From: Brachybacterium tyrofermentans
GTDB lineage: Bacteria; Actinomycetota; Actinomycetes; Actinomycetales; Dermabacteraceae
Direction: 5' to 3'
Length of the DNA: 64,000 nucleotides
NCBI RefSeq assembly: GCF_014897585.1
Contig: NZ_JABUXW010000001.1
Location: 229,286 to 293,285, forward strand
Below the pieces are notes generated by a model, which was not told the origin of the DNA, searched no databases, and worked only from the letters and a program-made list of their open reading frames with translations. Positions within the stretch are counted from its first letter, which is position 1. Every line of letters starts with the position of its first letter. Of this stretch, positions 25,013 through 33,428 are shown piece after piece. The translations under genes were made by a program, and so were the position numbers.

Positions 25013-27597
25013 GTCGTCACGGTCCTCTCGTCGGGGATATGCAGCAGGTCGTCGGGAGCGACAGGTGGGGCTCCCGGGGCGGGGCGGAGATCCGCGGCGA
25101 GCTCTCGGGCGAGGGCGCGCCAACGCGGACGGAAGGCGTACACGCAGGTCAGACGGGCCAGCGTGCCGCTCTCGTACGCGGCGAGGGTGGCGGCGGGGAT
25201 CCGCGCACGCAGCGCGGCCGCGTCGATCTCCTCGCGAGCGATCCGGGCGTGCTCCGCGTTCCAGATCCCCTGCAGCTCGCGCCAGCTGGCGTGGGCCCGC
25301 AGGTTCGCGAGGTCCAGAGCGGGATCGCCGAGCACGGCGGTGTCCACGTCGAGCAGTCCGGGGGCCAGGCCCGGGGCGTGGAGGATCTGCTTGTCGTGGA
25401 GGTCGCGGTGGATCAGGGCCGGACGCTCCGGAGCCGTGAGGCGGCCGAGCTCGCGCCGCGCGGCCTCGATCGCGCGCTCCCGCAGATCGCTGCCGAGGGG
25501 GTCGACGAGCCGGGCCCGGTCGCGCCAGCTCTCCAGCACGGCGCTCTCCTCGGCGGGACCGTGCACGGCGCCCTCGGGCGGAGTCACCGGACCTGCGGCG
25601 AGGGCCTGCGCCCACGCGGTGAGGGTCTCGCGCCAGGCGCGGCGCCAGACGCCGTCCTCGAGCGGGAGCCCCTCGTGCAGGGTGCGCCCAGCGAGCGCGG
25701 CGGTGGTCACCGAGTCCTCGTCAGCCGTGATCTCCTGCTGCAGCCGGAAGGGCCCGTCGAAGGAGGCTGCGCTGGTCAGAGCGTCACGGAGACGCTGTGC
25801 TCGGCCGGGGCGGACGATCTTCACGTATCGCTCGCCCTGCTCACCGGCGGCGGGGACGCGCACCACGGCGCGCTTCCCGGGCCGGTGGGAGACGACCTCG
25901 GCGTCGGGGTGCGCGTCCAGGCAGCGGGCGAGTCCGGGCAGGCGAGGATCCGTGCCCGGGGCGAAGACGGTCACCTCACCGGTCTCGGGGTCCAGCCGGG
26001 CGCCGCGCGGCCCGCGGCGAGCGGTCGCGGAGTCGGTGCGCTCGGCAGGGTCCTCCGCGTTCCCGGTGTCTGCGGTGTCTGCGGTGTCTGCGGTGTCTTC
26101 AGGGTCTTCGGGGTCTTCGGCGCGGAGCTCGAGGGGGATGCCGCGGCCGTCATGGGGCCAGGCGCGATCGACCGCCCACACGGCACCGTCGGCGAGGACC
26201 CGCTCGGGGACGACAGCCACGGCTGGGTCGGTCGCGGCGCCGGGTGCGGCGGGGACGACCGGTGCGGCCGGGTCAGTCGCGGCCGAGTCGGTCGCGACGG
26301 CAGGCGCGATCGGGCCGGTGGCGGCGACGGGTGCGCCGCGGTCGCCGCGGGGCGCGGCCGACAGGGCTTTGGTGAGGTGAGCGGGGTCCTCGAGGATCGC
26401 CGCGGCCAGCTCCAGGCGTCGGCCGACGAGGATGGGCCAGTCGGTGCGGAATCGGCGGACGGGGTCGACCGCCCCGGCCAGCAGGGCGCGGGCGGTCCAG
26501 GCCGCGAGCTCGTCCGCCTCGGGCGGCGTGCCCGCGCGGGCATAGCCGGCCAGCAGCGCAGCTCCCAGCTCCGGGGTGTCCGCGCTCAGGCACGCCGCCA
26601 GCCAGCTTCCGAGGTCGGCGCCGAGCGGCCCGTGGCCGGAGCGGTCCAGGTCGATGACGCGGATCTGCGGGAGGGAACCCGTGTCCTGGAGGTCCAGGAG
26701 CACCTGGTCGGGGCTGAGGTCGCCGTGGATCAGCCCGGTGCGGGGGTGTTCGGGCAGCCGGTCCCGCAGCAGCCGCCCGAGACGGTGCACGGCAGGCGCC
26801 TGCTCGGGGAGCAGGGCCGCGATCTCCGGCAGGGTCGCGGGGATCCGCTCGCCGAGGCGTGCCTCAGGCAGCTCGTCGGCCGCGACCGCGGCGTCATGCA
26901 GCTGCGACAGCGCCGCACCGGCAGCTTCGGCGGCGCGAAGAGCCCGCCGATGCTGGGCATGGTGCGCCAGATCGCCCGTCCCCCAGTGCTCACTGACCAG
27001 CACGGATGAGCGTCGACGCCATGGCCGCTGCGCGATGGTGGGCACGCCCAGCGCGATCCAGCAGCGAGTGACGTGCAGCAGGTCGTCCAGAGGGCGGGTG
27101 GCGATGCGCACGACCTGCCCCGTCTGCGGGAGATGCAGCACCAGGTGGCGGGCGGGGTTGTAGCTGAGGACCCGCGGCGTCTGCCGGAGCGAGCGCAGCA
27201 CGCGGTGCACCAGCCGTCCCAGTCGAGGGTCCGCCTCGAGACCGCCGCTGAGCAGGAACGGCCCGTCGGCGGGGCAGGTGTGCTCGTGCACCTCGGCCCC
27301 GGAGCGGGCGGCGCGACGCAGCACGCCGTCCCGCTTGTGCGGGGAGGCGATCAGGAGAGTCCAGCCGATGCCCTCGGGCGACGGCCCGCGCGCGGCGTCG
27401 GCATCGACATCGGCATCGGCGTCGGCATCAGCGGCGGCGGCGACCTGACAGTGTGCGACCAGCGCGCTCGCGCCGGGCTTGAGGCGGCCCCTGAGGAGCG
27501 AGAGGTCCTCCCCGTGCAGCGCGGAGAGCGCACCGGGCTCCAGGAGCTGCTCGACACCGGGCAGATCGGCGTGCGCGGCGAGACGGGCGGTGCTCAT
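25009..27597 (-). CDS. Tandem double phosphotransferase (two APH/choline-kinase-like domains)
   Basis: An 862-residue fusion of two aminoglycoside-phosphotransferase-fold kinases. Domain 1 (about 120-420) has HGDLSPDQ (about 290) and VIDLDRSGHGPLGADL. Domain 2 (about 580-850) has HRDLHDKQ (about 729) and LLDVDTAVLGDPALDLANL. In both, the usual metal-binding Asn of HxDxxxxN is Gln, a variant also seen in other APH-like proteins. The linker (about 430-540) is Ala/Thr/Asp-rich with repeats. The ends overlap both neighbours by ATGA, so it is strictly part of the glycan operon. I infer phosphorylation of a sugar, amino-alcohol or glycan intermediate; the acceptor is not known. Confidence 0.82.
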   Translation of the reverse strand: MSTARLAAHADLPGVEQLLEPGALSALHGEDLSLLRGRLKPGASALVAHCQVAAAADADADADVDADAARGPSPEGIGWTLLIASPHKRDGVLRRAARSGAEVHEHTCPADGPFLLSGGLEADPRLGRLVHRVLRSLRQTPRVLSYNPARHLVLHLPQTGQVVRIATRPLDDLLHVTRCWIALGVPTIAQRPWRRRSSVLVSEHWGTGDLAHHAQHRRALRAAEAAGAALSQLHDAAVAADELPEARLGERIPATLPEIAALLPEQAPAVHRLGRLLRDRLPEHPRTGLIHGDLSPDQVLLDLQDTGSLPQIRVIDLDRSGHGPLGADLGSWLAACLSADTPELGAALLAGYARAGTPPEADELAAWTARALLAGAVDPVRRFRTDWPILVGRRLELAAAILEDPAHLTKALSAAPRGDRGAPVAATGPIAPAVATDSAATDPAAPVVPAAPGAATDPAVAVVPERVLADGAVWAVDRAWPHDGRGIPLELRAEDPEDPEDTADTADTADTGNAEDPAERTDSATARRGPRGARLDPETGEVTVFAPGTDPRLPGLARCLDAHPDAEVVSHRPGKRAVVRVPAAGEQGERYVKIVRPGRAQRLRDALTSAASFDGPFRLQQEITADEDSVTTAALAGRTLHEGLPLEDGVWRRAWRETLTAWAQALAAGPVTPPEGAVHGPAEESAVLESWRDRARLVDPLGSDLRERAIEAARRELGRLTAPERPALIHRDLHDKQILHAPGLAPGLLDVDTAVLGDPALDLANLRAHASWRELQGIWNAEHARIAREEIDAAALRARIPAATLAAYESGTLARLTCVYAFRPRWRALARELAADLRPAPGAPPVAPDDLLHIPDERTVTT

Positions 27598-29555
27598 GAG
27601 CGGGCCTCCTTCGGAAAGGCCGGGGCCTCCAGATGCCAGGCGTCGAGCTCCGCGTCGGACCAGGCGTCCGCCGCCGTGTCGTGCCCGTCGTCGCCCGCAT
27701 CGTCGGGCCGGGTGTCCGCCGCCGCGTCGTCGGGGGCATCCTCGTCGGCCCGCTGCTCGAGCATCCAGCGCGCGTAGCGGGAGTCCGGATCGGCGGCGAG
27801 GGCGCGGGGGCTGCCGTCCTCGAGGATGGCGCCGTCCTCGAGCCACAGCACGCGATCCAGACCCTCGACCGCTGCGGCGTCGTGGGTGATCGAGATGGTG
27901 GTGCGATCCCGGGAGAGCTCCCGGAGGGACTCGCCCACCTGCGCCTTCGAGGCAGGATCGAGGCCGGTGGTGGGCTCGTCGAGCACCACGACGGGCGAAT
28001 GACGGATCAGCGCGCGGGCGATCGCGATGCGCTGGCGCTGCCCGCCGGAGAGGGTGTCCCCGCGGTTGCCGAGCACGGTGTCGTACCCGTCGGGCAGACC
28101 GCTCACGAAGTCGTGAGCGCCCGCCCGGCGGGCCGCCTCCTCGATCTCGGCGTCGCTCGCGTCCTCACGGCCGTAGCGGATGTTCTCCCTCACCGAGACG
28201 GAGAACAGCACGGATTCCTGCGGGAGCACCGAGAGGTGCCGGCGCAGGTCCTCGAGCGCCACCGACCGCACGTCGTGACCGCCCACGCGGAGCACGCCGT
28301 CCTCGGGTTCGGCGAGCCGGATCAGGTAGGAGACCAGCGTGGACTTGCCGCCGCCGGACGGGCCCAGGATGCCCAGATGCTGGCCCTCGGGAATGGTGAG
28401 GTCGAGCCCGTCGAACAGCGGGCGGCCGTGGCCGTCCCGGGAGCGCAGGCCCCGGATCTCGACCGTGCCGGGGGCGCCGGCCAGGGATTCCGGGTGCGGC
28501 GGATCGGTGATCTCGATCTGCTCGTCCAGCAGGTCCGCGATGCGCTCCCCGGAGGCGGTGGCGCGGGCGATACGGCCGGTGTACTTGGCCATGTCCCGCA
28601 GGGGCTTCATCGCGATCTTCAGGTACATCATGAACAGCACCAGGTCGCCCGGGGTCATGGACCCGCGCAGCACCTGCAGCGAGCCGGCGATCAGCACCGC
28701 GGCCTGCGCGATGCCCACCAGCACGTCCGTGGAGCGCTCGAGCCCGGCGGCCAGGCGCTTGGCCCGCACGCCGGCCTTCATGGCCTTCTCGTTGCCGCCG
28801 GCGAACTCGTGGGCGACAGTCTTCTCCAGCCCGTAGGACTGCACCACGCGGATCGCGCCGAGCGCCTCGGCGGCGGCGCCCACCAGGGAGCCCTCGCCCT
28901 TGCGGGTGCTGCGGGAGGCGGTGACGATCTCCGGCGAGGAGGTGCGCGAGAGCAGCAGGTACCCGATCGCGGCGACCACCACGATCAGGGCCAGCCGCGG
29001 CTCGAGAAGGGTCATCACCACCAGCAGCACGCCGAGGGTGATCACGTTGCCCACCAGCGGCAGGCCGGCGGTGACCGCGACGTCCTGCAGGCGCCCCATG
29101 TCCCCCACCAGGCGCTGGGAGGTGTCCCCGATCGACGCCTTCTGGTGGTAGCGCAGCGAGAGGGCCTGCACATGGTCGAACACGCGGGTGCGCAGCTCGG
29201 TGGCGATCCGCGCCCCGACCTTCGCGAAGGAGACGGTGGCGAGGTAGTTGGCGGCGGCGCGGCCGCCGACGATGATCACGAGACCGATCGCGGCGGCCAC
29301 CACCGTCCCGGTGAGATCCAGGCCGAACGGCGTGGAATCCGGCATCGAGGCGCCGAGCGACGAGGTCACCGCGTCGACCGCGTACTTCAGCGGCCAGGGC
29401 TCGAGCACCCGGAACACGACGTCGGCGAGCAGGGCGAGCATGCCCAGGCCGCACAGCAGCAGGTGGCGCGGGAGGTGGGGGCGGATGATCCGCAGAGTGC
29501 GGCGCAGGGCCGACGGGTCGATCCGGTCCTTCTTCGAACGAGCGGAGCTGCTCAT
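27594..29555 (-). CDS. ABC exporter (fused membrane and ATPase domains), catalytically intact
   Basis: A 653-residue type IV ABC half-exporter. There are six membrane segments in residues about 25-320. The nucleotide-binding domain has Walker A GPSGGGKST (about 401), Q-loop VLPQESVLFSV, signature LSGGQRQRI (about 500), Walker B VVVLDEPTTGLD with catalytic Glu (about 523) and H-loop ITHDAAAVEG. A disordered acidic C-terminal tail of about 60 residues follows. The start at 29555 is chosen because it overlaps the upstream stop by ATGA. The end of the ATPase domain (DSRYARWMLEQ) matches DSRLARWLRSQ in the pseudo-ABC protein at 33429-36773, suggesting the two are paralogues and perhaps partners. 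Role inferred: flipping or exporting the glycan product. Confidence 0.9.
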   Translation of the reverse strand: MSSSARSKKDRIDPSALRRTLRIIRPHLPRHLLLCGLGMLALLADVVFRVLEPWPLKYAVDAVTSSLGASMPDSTPFGLDLTGTVVAAAIGLVIIVGGRAAANYLATVSFAKVGARIATELRTRVFDHVQALSLRYHQKASIGDTSQRLVGDMGRLQDVAVTAGLPLVGNVITLGVLLVVMTLLEPRLALIVVVAAIGYLLLSRTSSPEIVTASRSTRKGEGSLVGAAAEALGAIRVVQSYGLEKTVAHEFAGGNEKAMKAGVRAKRLAAGLERSTDVLVGIAQAAVLIAGSLQVLRGSMTPGDLVLFMMYLKIAMKPLRDMAKYTGRIARATASGERIADLLDEQIEITDPPHPESLAGAPGTVEIRGLRSRDGHGRPLFDGLDLTIPEGQHLGILGPSGGGKSTLVSYLIRLAEPEDGVLRVGGHDVRSVALEDLRRHLSVLPQESVLFSVSVRENIRYGREDASDAEIEEAARRAGAHDFVSGLPDGYDTVLGNRGDTLSGGQRQRIAIARALIRHSPVVVLDEPTTGLDPASKAQVGESLRELSRDRTTISITHDAAAVEGLDRVLWLEDGAILEDGSPRALAADPDSRYARWMLEQRADEDAPDDAAADTRPDDAGDDGHDTAADAWSDAELDAWHLEAPAFPKEARS

Positions 29556-30754
29556 CGGACGGTCACCTCCATCCGCGCCAGCAGGCCCCGGCAACGGCTG
29601 CGCCAGTCGTGCTCGGCGAGCGCGGCCTCGCGGGCGGCGCGCCCCAGCCGGTCCCGACGCGCCGGATCCGCGGCCAGGGTGTCGAGGGCGGCGGCGAGGG
29701 CGTCGATGTCCCCGGGCTCGACGAGCATGCCCAGCTCGCCGTCGCGCAGCACCTCGGGGATGGTGCCGATCGCGGAGGCGACCACGGGCAGGCCCGCGGC
29801 GAGGTACTCGTAGACCTTCAGCGGCGAGAAGTAGTGCTCGCCGGCCGGGTAGGGCGCCACGGCGATGTCGAGGCCGTGCAGCACCGCGGGCACCAGCTCG
29901 GGGGCCACGGCGCCGCGCAGCAGCACCCGGTCGGCGATGCCCAGCTCGGCGGCGAGCTGCTCGAGCTCCTCCTGCTGGGGGCCGGTGCCGCAGATGTCCA
30001 GGCGCAGGTCGCCGTGGGTGCGGGCGAGGGCCCGCAGCAGCAGGTCGGTGCCGTGCCAGGGCTTGAGGGTGCCCACGAAGCCGACGGTCACGGTTGCGTC
30101 GGCCTCATCGGCAGTTCCGGCAATATCAGCAGTGCGGGCAGTGCCGGCGGTGCCGAGGTCAGCCCCGCGGTGCGGACGCGGGGTGATGCGGGCGGTGTTC
30201 ACCCCATTGGGGGTGACGACCACGCGATCGGGCTCCGCGCCCTGGCCGCGGCTCCAAGCGGCGACGGCCGGGGAGACGCAGGAGACCACCTGGGCGGCCT
30301 GCAGCTGGGCGCGGGTGGCGCCGAGCGCGGCGGATTCGTCGTGCAGGTGACGGTGGCGTCGCTGCTCCTCGATCAGCGGGGCGTTGACCTCGAGGATCCC
30401 GGGCACTGGCGGGCCGGCGGCGGGATCCGCGAGACGGGCGAGGGCGTCGGAGAACAGGGAGTAGCGCTCGTAGGCGAGGTCGAAGCCGCCTGCGGTGATC
30501 GCCGCGGCGATCTCGCCGGCAGCGGTGGCGACGGCCTGTTCGCGCTCGGCGCCGGTGCCCTTGGGCAGGCGGTGGCGGCGCACCTCGAGATCGGAGAGGT
30601 CGGCGGGCACGTGCTCATCGACGCGCGTGCAGAACACGGTGACCTCGTGGCCGTCGGCGCGCAGGGCTCGGATCACCTCCTGGACGTGCACGGAGGCGCC
30701 CTTGGTGCCGAACACCCCGATACCGGGGTCGAGCAGGATGTAGGCGATGCGCAT
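29552..30754 (-). CDS. Family 4 glycosyltransferase
   Basis: A 400-residue GT-B glycosyltransferase. The N-terminal Rossmann half opens RIAYILLDPGIGVFGTKGASVHVQEVIRAL, with the GTKGAS acceptor-side loop. The C-terminal half has VGFVGTLKPWHGTDLLLRAL, the EX7E-type motif around GEHYFSPLKVYEYLAAGLPVVAS and the GMLVEPGDIDALAAAL end. These are the nucleotide-sugar-binding features of GT4 retaining enzymes. An Ala/Asp/Thr-rich insert lies between the halves. It overlaps the ABC exporter gene by 4 bases and starts 2 bases after the previous gene stops. Donor and acceptor sugars are unknown; UDP-GlcA from the downstream dehydrogenase is one candidate donor. Confidence 0.92.
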   Translation of the reverse strand: MRIAYILLDPGIGVFGTKGASVHVQEVIRALRADGHEVTVFCTRVDEHVPADLSDLEVRRHRLPKGTGAEREQAVATAAGEIAAAITAGGFDLAYERYSLFSDALARLADPAAGPPVPGILEVNAPLIEEQRRHRHLHDESAALGATRAQLQAAQVVSCVSPAVAAWSRGQGAEPDRVVVTPNGVNTARITPRPHRGADLGTAGTARTADIAGTADEADATVTVGFVGTLKPWHGTDLLLRALARTHGDLRLDICGTGPQQEELEQLAAELGIADRVLLRGAVAPELVPAVLHGLDIAVAPYPAGEHYFSPLKVYEYLAAGLPVVASAIGTIPEVLRDGELGMLVEPGDIDALAAALDTLAADPARRDRLGRAAREAALAEHDWRSRCRGLLARMEVTVR

Positions 30755-30756
30755 GG

Positions 30757-32121
30757 TCAGCTCCTCGGGGTGGTGACGGCGGCGTCGGCGGCGAGCACCG
30801 GCGCGGGCGTCGGATCAGTGGAGGACGGGGCAGTGGACGCGACGGCCCGGGCATCGTCCGACCCGTCGGCCGCGTCTCCGGACGGGGCGTCCGTCGGGGC
30901 GTCCGTCGGGGCGTCGACCAGGGTGCGCAGGCGAGCGGCCTGCCCGGCGGAGGCGTACTCGGCCTCGATGAGCGCGCGGGCCGCGTCGGTCAGGCGCCGC
31001 AGATCGGGGCCGGCGCCGACCGCACTGCGGAGCGCGGCGACGAGCTCGTCGATGTCCCCGCTGCGGATCAGCCAGCCGGTCTCCCCCGTGCGCACCACCT
31101 CGCCCACGGCGGTGACGTCCGCCGCGATGCAGGGGATGCCGCTGGCCATCGCCTCGAGCAGCACGGTGGGCAGGCCGTCGGCGTTGCCGTCCTCGGCGAT
31201 CACGAAGGGGGCGGCGAAGAGGTCCGCCTCCTGCAGCAGAAGGCGCACCTCCTCCTGGGTGCGGGGGCCCAGCAGGTGCACGGCCTCTCCCAGACCGTGG
31301 CGCGCGATCTGGTCCGCGAGCTCCTCGTGCAGCGGACCGTCGCCCACGATCTCGGCGGTCACGGAGACTCCCTGCTCACGCAGCGCGGCGACCGCCTCGA
31401 TCAGGTGGGCGAAGCCCTTCTTCTCGACCAGCCGGCCGACGGCGAGGATCCGCGGCACCTGCCGCAGCGCGGGCCGCGGGAGATACGGGAAGCGCTCGAG
31501 CTCGAGACCGTTGCGCACCAGATGCAGGCGCTGCACGTCCCGATGGTCGAAGCGCTCCCGCAGATGGTCGAGGTTGTACCGGCTGATGGTGACCGCGTGG
31601 TGGGCGTCGCGCAGCTTGCGGGCGAGGTCCGCGTCCTCCACATCGCGGTGGAAGATGTCCTTGGCGTGCGCGGTGAAGGAGTACGGCAGGCCCGCGAGGC
31701 GGCCGGCGAGCCGTGCGACGGTGGTCGCCATCGAGGCGAAGTGGGCATGCAGGTGGGTGACGCCGTGCTCGCGCGCCAGATGCGCCACGGCGATCGCCTG
31801 CTCGGCCTCGTCAGCCTCCGCGGCGACCAGGTCCTCGAGGCTCTTCGCGAGCCCGGAGGCGATCGCAGGATCCGTCATCCCCTCGCGCCAGGTCTCCCAG
31901 AGCCGACGAGGGCTCGAGGAGCGGCCGACGGGGATCACGGGGGCCTGGACCCGCGCCAGCTCGGGGTGGAAGCGGGCGTCCGTGGGCGGGCGCAGCGAGA
32001 AGATGATGATCTCCTCCCCCGCCGCCTCGCGCGCCAGGATCTCGGAGACGATGAAGGTCTCGGAGAAGCGGGGGTACATCTTCAGCACGTAGCCGATGCG
32101 TCGGGGCTGGTCAGACTGCAT
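30757..32121 (-). CDS. Family 4 glycosyltransferase (colanic-acid/WcaL-like)
   Basis: A 454-residue GT-B enzyme. The opening IGYVLKMYPRFSETFIVSEILA is typical of AmsK/WcaL-type exopolysaccharide glycosyltransferases. It continues with THLHAHFASMATTVARLAG, YSFTAHAKDIFHRDV, ILAVGRLVEKKGFAHLIEAV, IVGDGPLHEEL and the EX7E motif EDGNADGLPTVLLEAMASG. About 55 disordered residues rich in Asp, Ala and Pro end the protein, with three APTD repeats. Its start overlaps the upstream glycosyltransferase by 11 bases. It belongs to the glycan operon. Confidence 0.92.
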   Translation of the reverse strand: MQSDQPRRIGYVLKMYPRFSETFIVSEILAREAAGEEIIIFSLRPPTDARFHPELARVQAPVIPVGRSSSPRRLWETWREGMTDPAIASGLAKSLEDLVAAEADEAEQAIAVAHLAREHGVTHLHAHFASMATTVARLAGRLAGLPYSFTAHAKDIFHRDVEDADLARKLRDAHHAVTISRYNLDHLRERFDHRDVQRLHLVRNGLELERFPYLPRPALRQVPRILAVGRLVEKKGFAHLIEAVAALREQGVSVTAEIVGDGPLHEELADQIARHGLGEAVHLLGPRTQEEVRLLLQEADLFAAPFVIAEDGNADGLPTVLLEAMASGIPCIAADVTAVGEVVRTGETGWLIRSGDIDELVAALRSAVGAGPDLRRLTDAARALIEAEYASAGQAARLRTLVDAPTDAPTDAPSGDAADGSDDARAVASTAPSSTDPTPAPVLAADAAVTTPRS

Positions 32122-33304
32122 GGATGCTCACCTCTGCAGGGGTCGGTGCGGTGGCCGCGAGCAGCTCTGCGGCCAGTGGGGGAACGACGGACAGGCCGTC
32201 GAGGTCGACGCCGTCGCGCGGGGTGCGGGTGGTGACCGCGCGGTCCCACCAGGCGGTGAGGTCGGCGACGGCGAGGTCGGTGATCTCGGCGGTCTCGAGG
32301 GCTCCGACGGCGGCGAGGGCGTGTGCGCGGCGGCGCTGCTCCTGGCGGCGTCGGCTGCGCGGGACGACGAGGGCGGGGGTGTCGGTGACCAGCACCTCGG
32401 CGATCGTGTTGTACCCGCCCATGCACAGCACGGCGGCGGCCTCGGCGGTGAGCTCGGGTGCGTCGGGGGCGGTGCGCACCACGGTGGTGCGCTGCCCGGC
32501 GAGCGCCTGCAGCTCCGTGACCTCGGCGGGCGCCATCTGGGGGCCGGTGATCAGCAGGTGCCGGTGTCCGGCGGGCGGCTCGGCGCGTACGGCGAGGCGG
32601 GCGAGCTCGGTGCCGTCGGAGCCGCCGCCGAGGACGGTCAGGACGAACGGATCGGGCGCAGCGGTGCTCGGGCGGGGGCGGCGCACGGCGGGGCGGCCGT
32701 GGCCCAGGTAGCCGGTGGTGGTGGCGAGGCGGGCGAGCGCCGGTGGGAGCTCTCCGGTGCGGCGGAGGTCGTAGACCCGCTCGTCGCCGTACACCCAGAC
32801 CGCGTCGAGGTGGCGGGCCACGTGCTCGGCGCCGCCCAGCCGCTCCCATTCGGCGGCGGCGACGCGCGGGGTGTCGAGCACCTCGCGCAGGCCCAGCACG
32901 GTGGCCCCGCCGCGGGCGCGCTGGCTGCGCAGCACCGGCAGCAGCTCGCCGTCGATGCCGAAGGGGTGGCGGTCGACGACGAGGAGGTCGGGACGGAGCA
33001 CGGAGAGCGCGGCGTCGATGGTGGCGCTGCGCAGGTCACGAAGCGCGTCGGCGTCCGTCCCGAGTCGTCGCGGCACGTAGCCGTCGCCGCGGCGGGTGAG
33101 GCCCGGCAGCACGAGCCAGTCCCACCCGCCCGGGAGCGGGTCGCGGCCCGCGTCGGGATGCCCGGCGATCAGCAGTCCGCGCACGGCGGTGCCGGTCAGT
33201 GCCGGGAGCTGCTCGGCCAGTGCGTAGGCGAGCGCGCGGTTGCGTCGCGCATGGCCGAGTCCCACGGAGTCGTGGGAGTACAGCGCGATCGTGGTCTCCA
33301 CCAT
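32111..33304 (-). CDS. GT28/MurG-like glycosyltransferase
   Basis: A 397-residue GT-B protein distinct from the two GT4 enzymes. Near the N-terminus is SHDSVGLGHARRNRALAYALAEQ, the glycine-rich loop of MurG/MGT-like enzymes. The C-terminal half has VLTVLGGGSDGTELARLAV, and AAVLCMGGYNTIAEVLVTDTPALVVPR, which is the nucleotide-sugar-binding motif of GT28 (Pfam Glyco_tran_28_C). It has no membrane segment. The adjacent genes overlap closely, and a 124-base gap separates it from the pseudo-ABC gene. The substrate is unknown. Confidence 0.85.
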   Translation of the reverse strand: MVETTIALYSHDSVGLGHARRNRALAYALAEQLPALTGTAVRGLLIAGHPDAGRDPLPGGWDWLVLPGLTRRGDGYVPRRLGTDADALRDLRSATIDAALSVLRPDLLVVDRHPFGIDGELLPVLRSQRARGGATVLGLREVLDTPRVAAAEWERLGGAEHVARHLDAVWVYGDERVYDLRRTGELPPALARLATTTGYLGHGRPAVRRPRPSTAAPDPFVLTVLGGGSDGTELARLAVRAEPPAGHRHLLITGPQMAPAEVTELQALAGQRTTVVRTAPDAPELTAEAAAVLCMGGYNTIAEVLVTDTPALVVPRSRRRQEQRRRAHALAAVGALETAEITDLAVADLTAWWDRAVTTRTPRDGVDLDGLSVVPPLAAELLAATAPTPAEVSIHAV

Positions 33305-33428
33305 GGGGTCCGGGCCTCCTGCAGCGTCTCGAGTGAACGCCAGGAGAATCGCAAAGGGCCATGAGGTGGGGATGAGGCGCGGATGAGGACTCTCTCAGGA
33401 AGTGACCGGACCGGGGCCACCCGTCGGA

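Noticed and set aside
25039..27009. 656-codon plus-strand frame over the double phosphotransferase gene
   Set aside because: No domain features; the minus strand has two kinase motifs and fits the operon overlaps.
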